Of a DNA stretch of 27,362 bases, positions 14,240 to 22,073 are shown piece after piece (position 1 is the first letter of the stretch; every line of letters begins with the position of its first letter). This DNA is from an uncultured Novosphingobium sp. (GTDB lineage Bacteria > Pseudomonadota > Alphaproteobacteria > Sphingomonadales > Sphingomonadaceae): the NCBI GenBank assembly GCA_946886075.1, contig CAMPHR010000037.1, positions 1-27,362 of the forward strand, written 5' to 3'. A program made the translations under genes and the position numbers. The notes under the pieces were generated by a model. The model saw nothing but the letters and a program-made list of their open reading frames with translations, searched no databases and was not told the DNA's origin.

Positions 14240-17137
14240 ATGAGCTTTTTCCTTCGGCGTCCTGCCGTTTCGCTGTCCGTCATCGCACTGCTGCTGTCGG
14301 GCTCGCCTGCGTCCCTGTCGGCGCGCACTGATCCGGCGGCAACAAAATCAGCCACAGTCGCCGATGATGCGCGGGCCCAGGTCAGGCCATGGCTCTATGA
14401 AAATAGTGACGTGCCGATCGACCCGGCCTGGCGGTTCGGTACGTTGCCTAATGGCTTGCGCTATGCGGTCCGCCGCAACGGCGTTCCACCCGGCCAGGTC
14501 TCTGTCCGCCTGCGCGTGGATGTCGGCTCCCTGATGGAGCAGCCCGATGAGCAGGGCTATGCGCACTTCATGGAGCATCTGACATTTCGCGGGTCGCGTC
14601 ACGTTCCCGACGGCGAATCCAAACGGATCTGGCAGCGGCTCGGCGTGACCTTTGGCAGCGACAGCAATGCGCAGACAACGCCCACCGGCACCACCTATGC
14701 GCTGGACCTGCCGCAAGCGACGCCAGCAAGTCTGGGCGAGAGCATGAAGATTCTCGCTGGCATGATGGCGGACCCCAATATCGTGGACAGCGCAGTCGCG
14801 GCGGAACGCGCGGTCGTGCTGGCTGAACGGCGCGAAGGCGACGGGCCGCAAATGCGCATCTCTGACGCAAGCCGCCGTCACTTCTTCGCAGGTCAGCCAC
14901 TCTCCGATCGCAGCCCAATCGGTACCGTGGCGACGCTGAATGCCGCCACCGCCGCCCGAATGGAAGCTTTCCACCAGCGATGGTATCGTCCCGAGAACGC
15001 CGTGATCTCCATCGCTGGCGACATCGACCCTGCCGTCGCCGAACAGATGATCAAGGACAATTTTGCGTCCTGGTCCGTCGCGGGGAAGGGCGCTGCACTG
15101 CCCGATTTTGGCGAGCCGGACCCCAAGGCGCCTGCGACCAGTGTCGCCGTTGAGCCCGGAGCGCCGACAGGCCTCACAATGGCCTGGCTGCGCCCATGGA
15201 AGCCGCATGCCGACACCATCGTCTATAATCAGGATAAGCTGACCGACATGCTGGCGCTGCAGATCATCAGTCGCCGCCTTGAACAGGCCGCCCGCGCCGG
15301 GGGCAGCTTCATCCAGGCCAGCGTCGATCAGCAGGATGTCAGTCGATCGGCCGACGGCACCTTTGTCACCATCGTGCCGTCCGGCGACAATTGGGAAAAG
15401 GCGCTCGGCGACGTCCGCGCGATCATCGAAGACGCCAAGGCCAGCCCGCCCAGCCAGCTCGAAATCGATCGCGAATATGCGCAGATCGACACCGCCCTCG
15501 CGATCCAGGTGGAAAATGCCGACACCGAAGCGGGCGCCAAGCAGGCCAGCGATCTGGTGAGCGCGGTCGACATTCGCGAAACCACGGTCAGCCCCCAGGC
15601 GGCGCTCGACATCTTCCGGACCGGCAAACCGGCCATGACTCCGCAGAAGATCCTGGATTCGACCCGCCGCCTGTTTTCTGCAGGCGTGTTCCGCGGGCTT
15701 CTTATCACTGGCAAGGCCATGCCTGGCGCGGACGCCAGGCTTGCCGCAGCCGTCGCTGCTCCCGTCAAGGCCGCGACCAATGCCCGGCTGGCGGACAAGG
15801 CGATCACGATGGCCGACCTGCCCAAGCTTGGCCCTCCCGGGAAGGTCGTCTCGCGCACCCAAGTCGGGTTGCCCGGAATGGAGAGCATCACCTTCGACAA
15901 TGGCGTAAAGCTGACCCTGTTCGCCAATGATGCGGAAACCGAAAAGGTGCGGATCAACGTCCGCTTTGGGCATGGGCAGCAGGCATTTTCGCCCACCAGA
16001 CCGGTTCCGGGCTGGGCGGCCAACTATGCTCTGGTGGCCGGCGGCATCGGCAAGCTCGGCCAGCGCGAGTTGGATGACCTGACGAATGGCCGCCGCATGG
16101 GGATGGATTTCTCCATCGATGACGACGCGTTCGAGATGCAGGCCGTCACGCGCCCGGCCGATTACCGCGATCAGTTACAGCTGTTCGCGACAAAATTGGC
16201 CGCGCCCGGTTGGGACCCGGCACCGATCGCCCGAGTGAAGACCGGCACTGCCGTTGCCTATGACGCGATGGGCCGCGCGCCCGATTCCGTGTTGGCGCGT
16301 GATCTCAACTGGCTGCTGCACGACAAGGATGTCCGCTTCCGCACGCCCTCGCGGCAGGAAATAGAGGCGCTGACCCCCCAAGCGTTCCGTGCCACTTGGG
16401 AACCATTGCTCGCCTCCGGCCCGATCGAAGTGCAGATTTTCGGTCAGGTGAAGCCGGAAGAGGCGATCCAGGCCGTCGCCGCCACCTTCGGCGCTTTGCC
16501 TGCGCGGCGGGACATCCCGGTTCCGGCGATGAACAAGCAGATGCGCTTCCCCGCCCATGTCTCCACGCCTGTGGTCCTGCGGCACCAGGGCGACAAGGAG
16601 CAGGCTGCGGCGGTCATGGCGTGGCCGACGGCAGGCGGGTTCACGCTCACGAAAGAAGCACGCCAGCTCGAGATCCTTACCCAGATATTCAACGATCGCC
16701 TGTTCGACCGGCTGAGATCGACAGAGGGCGCCGCCTACTCCCCCAGCGTGCAGAATAATTGGCCATTCTCCTATGAAAGCGGCGGCTACATTCTGGTGAC
16801 GAGCCAGGTCCGGCCCGACCGCATCAACTATTTCTATGATGTGGTCAGGGACGCCGCCGCTGACCTCGCTAAAAATCCGGTCAGCGATGATGAATTGCAG
16901 CGCGCCGTCGCTCCCATGCGCCAGCTGTTGATGCGGGCAAGCACGGGCAACGCCTTCTGGATGAACCAGATGGAAGGCGCGAGCCAGAACCCGCAATATG
17001 TCCAGGCTATGCAGACGATGGCGAAGGACATGCTGTCGGTCACGCCCGCCCAGCTTCAGGCTCTTGCCGCCAAATATCTGGTCCCTGGCAAAAGCTGGTC
17101 GGCCGTCGTACTGCCCGAAGGCGTGGAAGCGCGCTGA
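14240..17137 (+). CDS. Secreted M16-family zinc metallopeptidase
   Basis: A 965-residue protease with an N-terminal signal peptide (RR at 6-7, hydrophobic 8-22, likely cleavage near ASLSA), so periplasmic or outer-membrane associated. The inverted zinc motif HxxEH is H109-F-M-E112-H113, with a third ligand probably E189 in AAERAVVLAE. As in pitrilysin-type clamshell enzymes, the N-terminal catalytic half is followed by a C-terminal half (about 540-960) that has no HxxEH and carries the conserved R/Y region (FDRLRSTEGAAYSPS). The substrate is unknown; relatives degrade peptides. I use ATG 14240 rather than the in-frame GTG at 14234, though neither has a strong ribosome site. Confidence 0.93.
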   Translation: MSFFLRRPAVSLSVIALLLSGSPASLSARTDPAATKSATVADDARAQVRPWLYENSDVPIDPAWRFGTLPNGLRYAVRRNGVPPGQVSVRLRVDVGSLMEQPDEQGYAHFMEHLTFRGSRHVPDGESKRIWQRLGVTFGSDSNAQTTPTGTTYALDLPQATPASLGESMKILAGMMADPNIVDSAVAAERAVVLAERREGDGPQMRISDASRRHFFAGQPLSDRSPIGTVATLNAATAARMEAFHQRWYRPENAVISIAGDIDPAVAEQMIKDNFASWSVAGKGAALPDFGEPDPKAPATSVAVEPGAPTGLTMAWLRPWKPHADTIVYNQDKLTDMLALQIISRRLEQAARAGGSFIQASVDQQDVSRSADGTFVTIVPSGDNWEKALGDVRAIIEDAKASPPSQLEIDREYAQIDTALAIQVENADTEAGAKQASDLVSAVDIRETTVSPQAALDIFRTGKPAMTPQKILDSTRRLFSAGVFRGLLITGKAMPGADARLAAAVAAPVKAATNARLADKAITMADLPKLGPPGKVVSRTQVGLPGMESITFDNGVKLTLFANDAETEKVRINVRFGHGQQAFSPTRPVPGWAANYALVAGGIGKLGQRELDDLTNGRRMGMDFSIDDDAFEMQAVTRPADYRDQLQLFATKLAAPGWDPAPIARVKTGTAVAYDAMGRAPDSVLARDLNWLLHDKDVRFRTPSRQEIEALTPQAFRATWEPLLASGPIEVQIFGQVKPEEAIQAVAATFGALPARRDIPVPAMNKQMRFPAHVSTPVVLRHQGDKEQAAAVMAWPTAGGFTLTKEARQLEILTQIFNDRLFDRLRSTEGAAYSPSVQNNWPFSYESGGYILVTSQVRPDRINYFYDVVRDAAADLAKNPVSDDELQRAVAPMRQLLMRASTGNAFWMNQMEGASQNPQYVQAMQTMAKDMLSVTPAQLQALAAKYLVPGKSWSAVVLPEGVEAR

Positions 17138-17226
17138 GGCGGGGAGGCTTTGACGGCAAGAAGCAGGAAGTCAGTGCCGGACAGCCGGGCTAAGCTGCCA
17201 GCCTTCGTCAGCAGAAAGGCCTCACC

Positions 17227-17790
17227 GTGACATTCGCCTTCGACATATTGCCCTCGCCGGTCGGTGATCTCACCATGGTCGCGAACGAAACAGGCATCGC
17301 CGCGCTGCTTTGGGAGGATGACGACCCCCGTCGCGTGCGGATCGATCGCGGGGAACAGGTCCCGGACCATCCAATGTTGCAAGAAGCGTCCAGGCAACTC
17401 CGCGCCTATTTTTCAGGACGCCTGACCCGCTTCGATCTTCCGCTCGATTTCAAGGGCACTGATTTTCAGAAGAAGATCTGGTCGGCTCTCCTCCAAATCC
17501 CGTTCGGTGAAGTGCGCAGCTACGGCGCCATAGCAGCATCTATCGGCAGTCCTCCCGCATCCCGCGCGGTAGGCGCGGCTAACGGGCGCAACCCGATTTC
17601 CATAATCGCTCCCTGTCATCGCGTGATCGGTGCAACAGGTGCGCTGACCGGCTTCGCTGGCGGGCTGGAGGCCAAGCGATACCTGCTGGATCATGAGCAG
17701 GCTGTTCTACGAAAAGAAGGAAAATGGCGCACCCAAGTGGATTCGAACCACTGGCCTTTGCCTTCGGAGGGCAACGCTCTATCCAGCTGA
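17227..17790 (+). CDS. ogt: Methylated-DNA--protein-cysteine methyltransferase
   Basis: Suicide alkyltransferase that repairs O6-methylguanine in DNA. The N-terminal domain (1-75) is followed by the helix-turn-helix domain with [21 protein letters not shown], the arginine-finger [11 protein letters not shown] and the acceptor C130 in PCHRVIG. GTG 17227 is supported by GAAAGG seven bases upstream. The conserved fold ends near residue 160. The frame then continues to 187, and residues 167-187 are read antisense across the tRNA-Arg gene. The tail ([17 protein letters not shown]) is thus tRNA-derived and probably has no conserved role. Confidence 0.95.
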   Translation: MTFAFDILPSPVGDLTMVANETGIAALLWEDDDPRRVRIDRGEQVPDHPMLQEASRQLRAYFSGRLTRFDLPLDFKGTDFQKKIWSALLQIPFGEVRSYGAIAASIGSPPASRAVGAANGRNPISIIAPCHRVIGATGALTGFAGGLEAKRYLLDHEQAVLRKEGKWRTQVDSNHWPLPSEGNALSS

Positions 17791-17801
17791 GCTATGGGTG
17801 C
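17725..17801 (-). tRNA. tRNA-Arg (anticodon CCG)
   Basis: The minus strand folds as a complete cloverleaf: acceptor GCACCCA/TGGGTGC, D-stem GCTC/GAGC, anticodon stem TTGCC/GGCAA with loop CTCCGAA, and T-arm AGTGG-TTCGAAT-CCACT. The anticodon is CCG, reading CGG. The 3' CCA is encoded (GCCA at 17725-17728). The ogt reading frame overlaps the 3' two-thirds on the other strand, and a long hairpin touches the 5' end. Confidence 0.98.
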
Positions 17802-17870
17802 GTGTCGCTTGGTGCGAAGCGCCGCTTAGCAAAGCGCAACTGCTGACGCCAGCACCAAAATAGCGACACG
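17801..17870. repeat. Long imperfect hairpin abutting the 5' end of tRNA-Arg
   Basis: CGTGTCGCT (17801-17809) pairs with AGCGACACG (17862-17870), and inside it TGGTGC (17810-17815) pairs with GCACCA (17852-17857), leaving a 4-base bulge. Fifteen pairs in all fill the whole spacer between tRNA-Arg and the next gene. There is no T-run on either side. Confidence 0.6.
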
Positions 17871-17874
17871 CCGA

Positions 17875-18261
17875 CTATTTGATCTTCTGCATCGGCTGGA
17901 ACTTGCCAAGGCCGCAGCTGGCGCCGCGCATCAGGTCAGGCGAGCTGTACAGCACCGTGATGATGTCCACGGAGCAAAGCTGCGACAGGCTCGTCTTGTA
18001 CATGAAACGGCGTTCGAACCCCAGGCTGGGGCAGCTGTTCGGCAGTGTGTTCCGATAGACCTTGTTGCCGTTCAGGATGAAATCGATCGTCCGGTCGTCA
18101 CGGACATCGGTCTGCCGGATGGAATTGATCTGGACGCAATCGACGGGCTTGCCATTTGCAACAAGATTGTCAGGCCGCGTCTTGGCCGTCGCTGGGGCGA
18201 CCAGCGACATGAGGGCGACGGCAACACCCAGGCGCAGAGCCGGGGAAACAGGGACGGACAT
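17875..18261 (-). CDS. Small secreted four-cysteine protein (DUF6491-like)
   Basis: A 128-residue protein with a signal peptide (hydrophobic 10-24, likely cleavage after ATA at 24-26), so periplasmic. The mature part has four cysteines, C42, C77, C96 and C116, enough for two disulfides. The pattern CVQINSIRQTDVRDDRTIDF ... VYRNTLPNSCPSLG ... LCSVDIITVL resembles the DUF6491 proteins of sphingomonads and relatives, whose role is unknown. GAGGAGAG eight bases before ATG 18261 supports the start. It stands alone between nth and tRNA-Arg. Confidence 0.8.
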   Translation of the reverse strand: MSVPVSPALRLGVAVALMSLVAPATAKTRPDNLVANGKPVDCVQINSIRQTDVRDDRTIDFILNGNKVYRNTLPNSCPSLGFERRFMYKTSLSQLCSVDIITVLYSSPDLMRGASCGLGKFQPMQKIK

Positions 18262-18364
18262 GCTTGTCTCTCCTCATTATCGTCACGAGTAACACGCCGC
18301 CAAATGGCGCGTTCCGTCCGTTCCATAGCATAGCTTGGCTGAACCTCAGGATAATGGCGGGCGG

Positions 18365-19024
18365 TCAGTCAGCTTTTAGAGCAGCCTTGGGGGCAGGAGT
18401 CTTGGGCTTGTAGCGGCAAAGATCGATGACGATGCAGCGCCAGCATTCCGGGCGTCGCGCCTTGCACACATAGCGGCCGTGAAGGATCAGCCAGTGGTGC
18501 GCGTCCCGGCGAAAAGGCCCGGGGACCCGTTTCTCCAGCTTTTGTTCGACGGCCAAAGGTGTCTTGCCGGGCGCCAGGCCGGTCCGATTGCCAACGCGGA
18601 AGATGTGCGTGTCGACGGCAAAGGTCTCATGCCCGAACGCGGTGTTCATCACGACATTGGCGGTTTTGCGCCCGACGCCCGGTAACGTGGTCAGCACATC
18701 TCGGTCCTGCGGTACATCACCGCCAAAATCACGCACCAATATCTCGGATAGGGCGATGACATTCTTGGCTTTGGCGTTGAACAGCCCGATCGTCTTGATG
18801 TGCTGCTTCAGTCCCTCTTCGCCAAGTGCCACCATGTCGGCAGGCGTCTTCACCTGCTGGAAAAGGGCGCGCGTCGCCTTGTTCACGCCAACGTCCGTCG
18901 CCTGCGCGGAAAGAACGACGGCGACCAGAAGCTGATAGTCATTGCCATATTCCAGCTCCGTTCGCGGAGCCGGGTTTGCCTCGGCAAGGCGGCTGAAAAA
19001 ATCGAAGATCTGGTCTTTGTTCAT
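18365..19024 (-). CDS. nth: Endonuclease III
   Basis: Bifunctional DNA glycosylase/AP lyase removing oxidised pyrimidines. The 219 residues align closely with E. coli Nth, with the same numbering of key residues: helix-hairpin-helix LPGVGRKTANVV with catalytic K120, D138 in AVDTHIFR, and the [4Fe-4S] ligands C187-x6-C194-x2-C197-x5-C203. ATG 19024 (MNKDQIFDFF) matches the E. coli start; an in-frame GTG two codons upstream is the alternative. It begins seven bases after the dapB stop, so the two form an operon. Confidence 0.97.
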   Translation of the reverse strand: MNKDQIFDFFSRLAEANPAPRTELEYGNDYQLLVAVVLSAQATDVGVNKATRALFQQVKTPADMVALGEEGLKQHIKTIGLFNAKAKNVIALSEILVRDFGGDVPQDRDVLTTLPGVGRKTANVVMNTAFGHETFAVDTHIFRVGNRTGLAPGKTPLAVEQKLEKRVPGPFRRDAHHWLILHGRYVCKARRPECWRCIVIDLCRYKPKTPAPKAALKAD

Positions 19025-19031
19025 CGCCACG

Positions 19032-19796
19032 TCACAGGCCGAGCACAGCCTTCATGTCATAGCGCCCGGCAGGCTGGCCGATCAGCCAGCTCGCGCCTTT
19101 GACGGCGCCGCGCGCGAAGATGACCCGGCTTTCTGCGCGATGTCCGAGTTCAATGCGTTCTCCATCAGCGGCGAAGATCACCTGATGGTCGCCCGCTACC
19201 GATCCGCCACGCAGCGCGGCAAATCCTATCGCGCCTTGCGCCCGCGCGCCCGTGATGCCGTCGCGGCCTCTGTCGCTGCTGGCGGCAAGATCGATGCCAC
19301 GCCCGCGCGCCGCTGCCTCGCCCAGCAGGAGCGCCGTGCCGGAAGGCGCGTCAACCTTGTGCCGGTGATGCATCTCCACGATCTCGATATCCCAGTCGTC
19401 CCCAAGACGGGCAGCCGCCTGCTCAACGAGGGCCGACAGCAGATTCACGCCGAGCGAGGTGTTTCCCGTCTGGAGCACCGGAATTTGCTGCGCGGCGCGG
19501 TCGATCATCGCATGATGCGCCTGTTCCAGCCCGGTAGTGCCGATCAGCATGGGTTTTCCTGCCGCGATACAGGCATCGAGATGGGCAGCAAGCGCGCCGG
19601 GGATGGAGAAGTCGATGAGCACATCGCTCTGCTTTGCCAGCGCAAGCGGATCGGCAGTGATTGGCATGCCCGGCAGCAGATCGCCGCTACCTTCGCGGTC
19701 CGTGCCGCCGCTTATCGTCAGCCCTGCTTCCACGGCAACCTGGGCAATCGCACGTCCCATGCGGCCCGCCGCTCCGAATAGTCCGATCTTCGTCAT
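19032..19796 (-). CDS. dapB: 4-hydroxy-tetrahydrodipicolinate reductase
   Basis: NAD(P)H-dependent reductase of the diaminopimelate/lysine pathway. The 254 residues show the nucleotide-binding GAAGRMG (8-14), IDFSIPGA (61-68), GTTGL (86-90), and the catalytic block EMHHRHKVDAPSGTA with H143 and K147. ATG 19796 (MTKIGLFGAAGRMG) is the family start; the open extension to 20060 runs under the divergent sirtuin gene and is not coding. Followed at once by nth. Confidence 0.97.
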   Translation of the reverse strand: MTKIGLFGAAGRMGRAIAQVAVEAGLTISGGTDREGSGDLLPGMPITADPLALAKQSDVLIDFSIPGALAAHLDACIAAGKPMLIGTTGLEQAHHAMIDRAAQQIPVLQTGNTSLGVNLLSALVEQAAARLGDDWDIEIVEMHHRHKVDAPSGTALLLGEAAARGRGIDLAASSDRGRDGITGARAQGAIGFAALRGGSVAGDHQVIFAADGERIELGHRAESRVIFARGAVKGASWLIGQPAGRYDMKAVLGL

Positions 19797-19901
19797 GATG
19801 CTGCCCGCCCTAAAAAATCCGCTTGCCCGATGCCAGAATGGCTCTGCCTTGTCATCTGCGAAGCTGTAGCATTTGACGGCAACCGGAGACATGATGGCGG
19901 C

Positions 19902-20600
19902 ATGGAAGACATCCACAATATCGTGATCCTCACCGGCGCAGGCATTTCGGCCGAAAGTGGCCTTGCGACATTTCGCGGACCTGATGGCTTGTGGGAGGGG
20001 CATCGGGTCGAGGATGTTTGCACGCCAGAGGCGCTGGAGCGCGATGCTGGGCTGGTGCATCGCTTCTATGATGAGCGGCGCGGCAAGTTACAGGATGTGC
20101 GGCCCAACGCCGCCCATGAGGCTCTAGCCGACCTGGACGCCAGATGGGCAGGGGATTTGCTCATAGTTACCCAGAATGTCGACGATCTTCATGAGCGGGC
20201 AGGCGCCCGGCGCCTCATCCACATGCATGGCGAACTTCGGTCGGCACTCTGCGCCGCCTGCAGCCGATCCATGCCTTGGTCCGATCCGCTGCCTCCGGGA
20301 TCGGAATGTCCGGCCTGTCACACAGCGAGCTTGCGGCCCGACATCGTATTTTTTGGCGAAATGCCATACCAGATGGAGGAAATCGATGCAGCGCTCCGCC
20401 GGGCCGACCTTTTTGTGTCGATCGGCACTTCCGGCGCGGTCTATCCGGCGGCCGGATTTGTTCAAACTGCCCGCCATGAAGGTGCGCGAACGCTGGAATT
20501 GAACCTGGAGCCTTCCGTCGGCTGCTTCTATTTCGAGGAGAGCCGGATCGGCCCTGCCAGCCAGCTGGTGCCTGAACTGGTCCAGCAGCTCCTCGCCTAA
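19902..20600 (+). CDS. cobB: NAD-dependent protein deacylase (class III sirtuin, CobB-like)
   Basis: A 232-residue Sir2-family enzyme that removes acyl groups from lysine using NAD+. Motifs: GAGISAESGLATFRG (12-26), TQNVDDLHERAG (90-101), catalytic H109 in HMHGE, zinc ligands C117-x2-C120 and C136-x2-C139, and the NAD-binding GTSGAVYPAA. Y56 and R59 in FYDERR form the Y-x-x-R signature of class III sirtuins (SIRT5, E. coli CobB), which accept succinyl and malonyl groups. The start at ATG 19902 matches the family. Divergent from dapB; its stop overlaps the convergent FecR-like gene by four bases. Confidence 0.95.
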   Translation: MEDIHNIVILTGAGISAESGLATFRGPDGLWEGHRVEDVCTPEALERDAGLVHRFYDERRGKLQDVRPNAAHEALADLDARWAGDLLIVTQNVDDLHERAGARRLIHMHGELRSALCAACSRSMPWSDPLPPGSECPACHTASLRPDIVFFGEMPYQMEEIDAALRRADLFVSIGTSGAVYPAAGFVQTARHEGARTLELNLEPSVGCFYFEESRIGPASQLVPELVQQLLA

Positions 20601-21130
20601 ATGTCGCGATCGGCCGGGACCTGAGCGTCCCGATAGAGCAGCATGATCGACCGATCACCTGCCGCGATCTGACGCGGTGGACGGCTGCTGCAGCTAGCAG
20701 CGGCCGTGCCTCTCGTGCCCGTCAACTCCACGGGCAGACTGATCGTGCGGATCTCACCGATTCGCGTTTCGTGATGATCGACATCGTTGAAGATGCGGAT
20801 CGTCACAATGGCGGCGAGGATGAACAGGATCAGGGCTATGCCCGCCACGATAATGATGTGACGGGACAGGCGCCGCTGCTGCCCTTCAGTGACGGTCCCG
20901 GCAAGGGGCGGCAGATGGACGTCGGCAGCCGCGCTTTTCAGCCGTTCCGCAGCTTGCCACGCAGCTTCCGCCCGCGCATAGGCGATGGCGTGGCGCGGAT
21001 CGGCCTCGATCCAGGCGAATGTTTCAGCCTCGTCCTGAGCAGTCGGATTATTGTTAAGCCTTGCCAGCAAGCGCGCAGCTTCCACCTCGACCTCTTCCCT
21101 GCTGTGTGATCCTGGCCCCGACGCTTGCAC
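20597..21130 (-). CDS. FecR-like anti-sigma protein lacking the usual FecR domain
   Basis: A 177-residue protein. Residues 12-65 match the cytoplasmic FecR N-terminal (DUF4880) sigma-binding domain, with the W-x3-DP-x-H-x2-A pattern in FAWIEADPRHAIAYARAEAAW. A single membrane helix follows (about 90-112). Past it, RIGEIRTISLP looks like the first strand of a FecR domain, but the remaining 45 residues show no FecR pattern, and full FecR proteins are about 300-350 residues. The other two frames have early stops, so one frameshift does not restore it. The GTG start at 21130 lacks a clear ribosome site, but the 77-base overlap with the sigma gene suggests coupling. Confidence 0.72.
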   Translation of the reverse strand: MQASGPGSHSREEVEVEAARLLARLNNNPTAQDEAETFAWIEADPRHAIAYARAEAAWQAAERLKSAAADVHLPPLAGTVTEGQQRRLSRHIIIVAGIALILFILAAIVTIRIFNDVDHHETRIGEIRTISLPVELTGTRGTAAASCSSRPPRQIAAGDRSIMLLYRDAQVPADRDI

Positions 21131-21653
21131 GTTCGAAATCCGTTTCCTCGCGTTCCGACCAAGCCCGCATAACTATAGCAATGGCTTTGGCCAGATGTTT
21201 TTCAACTGTGGAAACGGATAGAGACATCTCTGCCGCTATCTCAAGCATCGATCTTTCGTGAATTCGCCGCAGGATGAAAACCCTGCGGCATTGCGTGGGC
21301 AGCGCTTCCACTATCGCTTCGACCTGGCGCAACGCCTCACGCGCGTGCAGTTGAGCCTCGAGATTGCTGTCCCCCTGAAGCAGCTCAAGGTCGGCGATCG
21401 TTTCAAAGCTGACAACCTTGTTCCGGCGGGCGTTGTCGATCACCAGATTGCGAGCGATGGTGAACAGGTACGCACGCCCTGTCGTCACATTCTCCCAATT
21501 CTCCGTGGCATAGGCGCGAGTCATGACCTCTGCGACCATGTCGTCCAGCTCGAGGGACGAAGGAAGAATCCGCCGAAGGCGCCCGCGAAGTGCGGCTTCC
21601 TGTGGAAGAATAACAGTTATGAACCAGTCTAGTTTGGCGCGAACACGATGCAC
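21054..21653 (-). CDS. ECF (FecI-like) RNA polymerase sigma factor
   Basis: A 199-residue extracytoplasmic-function sigma factor. Region 2 spans about 33-78 (SSLELDDMVAEVMTRAYATENW ... GRAYLFTIARNLVIDNARR; -10 recognition) and region 4 about 115-165 (LPTQCRRVFILRRIHERSMLEIAAEMSLSVSTVEKHL; -35 recognition). The RAYLFTIARNLVIDNARR wording is typical of FecI-type factors. The start is GTG 21653, with AAGGGGG five bases upstream and a stop not far above; the next in-frame ATG is inside region 2. It overlaps the FecR-like gene. No TonB-dependent receptor gene, the usual third member, is adjacent. Confidence 0.92.
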   Translation of the reverse strand: MHRVRAKLDWFITVILPQEAALRGRLRRILPSSLELDDMVAEVMTRAYATENWENVTTGRAYLFTIARNLVIDNARRNKVVSFETIADLELLQGDSNLEAQLHAREALRQVEAIVEALPTQCRRVFILRRIHERSMLEIAAEMSLSVSTVEKHLAKAIAIVMRAWSEREETDFERASVGARITQQGRGRGGSCALAGKA

Positions 21654-21658
21654 GTTGA

Positions 21659-21665
21659 CCCCCTT
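21659..21665 (-). promoter_or_regulatory. Shine-Dalgarno site supporting the GTG start of the sigma factor
   Basis: AAGGGGG on the minus strand ends five bases before GTG 21653. No ATG in frame could include all of region 2, so this site decides the start. Confidence 0.65.
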
Positions 21666-21812
21666 GATGTCAGCCGCGCCTCTCCCGCTTTCTTCTAATT
21701 GTTGTCATCTTTCAATCATGCTTGCAGGGGCCTGTCCAGCGCCGGTAGCGCCATCCGCGTCGAATGGCGCAAAATTTTCGCCGCCTGTGTAAGATTGTAC
21801 GCAGCGATAGGA

Positions 21813-22004
21813 TCAGTCCGGCGGGAGTTCGGGAACCGAACGGTCAGGCTGGTCGAAATCGGGTTGCACCGGCACGACTTCCGGCGGCTCGCCAGCGGGT
21901 GTTTCGTCGGGCGTCGATGGGGGAGGCGACTCCGGTGGGGATTGCGGTTCGATGGTGTCAGGCGGGGGTACGCCGATGGGTTCCGGATCAGGCTGAGTGG
22001 CCAT
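21813..22004 (-). CDS. Small acidic proline-rich protein of unknown function
   Basis: A 63-residue protein with 22 prolines, many Asp/Glu residues and no lysine, without signal peptide or membrane helix; it should be intrinsically disordered. Repeats of the PPP/PPE/PPD type run along its length. The start is ATG 22004, fixed by AAGGAG six bases upstream; an ATG five codons earlier lies within that same purine stretch. Small proteins of this kind recur in sphingomonad genomes as I recall, but no function is known to me. Confidence 0.7.
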   Translation of the reverse strand: MATQPDPEPIGVPPPDTIEPQSPPESPPPSTPDETPAGEPPEVVPVQPDFDQPDRSVPELPPD

Positions 22005-22010
22005 GCTTCT

Positions 22011-22016
22011 CTCCTT
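22011..22016 (-). promoter_or_regulatory. Shine-Dalgarno site of the proline-rich gene
   Basis: AAGGAG (minus strand) stands six bases before ATG 22004 and overlaps the codons after the alternative ATG at 22019, which it therefore excludes. Confidence 0.75.
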
Positions 22017-22059
22017 CACGGAAGGCTACGCGCGGGGCCTTGCGCAAGTTCCAGGCAAG

Positions 22060-22068
22060 TTATCCACA
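22060..22068 (+). promoter_or_regulatory. Single perfect DnaA-box sequence
   Basis: TTATCCACA, the exact consensus DnaA box, occurs between the proline-rich gene and tRNA-Leu. No second box or AT-rich unwinding region is near, so this is not an origin. It may be a DnaA-responsive site or chance. Confidence 0.4.
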
Positions 22069-22073
22069 TTTGC

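Noticed and set aside
17725..17801. Integration (att) site of a genomic island at tRNA-Arg
   Set aside because: I see no integrase gene and no direct repeat of the tRNA 3' end in the window; both flanks hold ordinary housekeeping genes.
20609..20634. CGGGAC/GTCCCG hairpin after the sirtuin stop as a terminator
   Set aside because: The stem is only six pairs, no T-run follows, and it lies within the FecR-like coding region.
22060..22068. Replication origin at the DnaA box
   Set aside because: A single box, with no cluster, no AT-rich unwinding element and no dnaA/dnaN or hemE-type neighbours.
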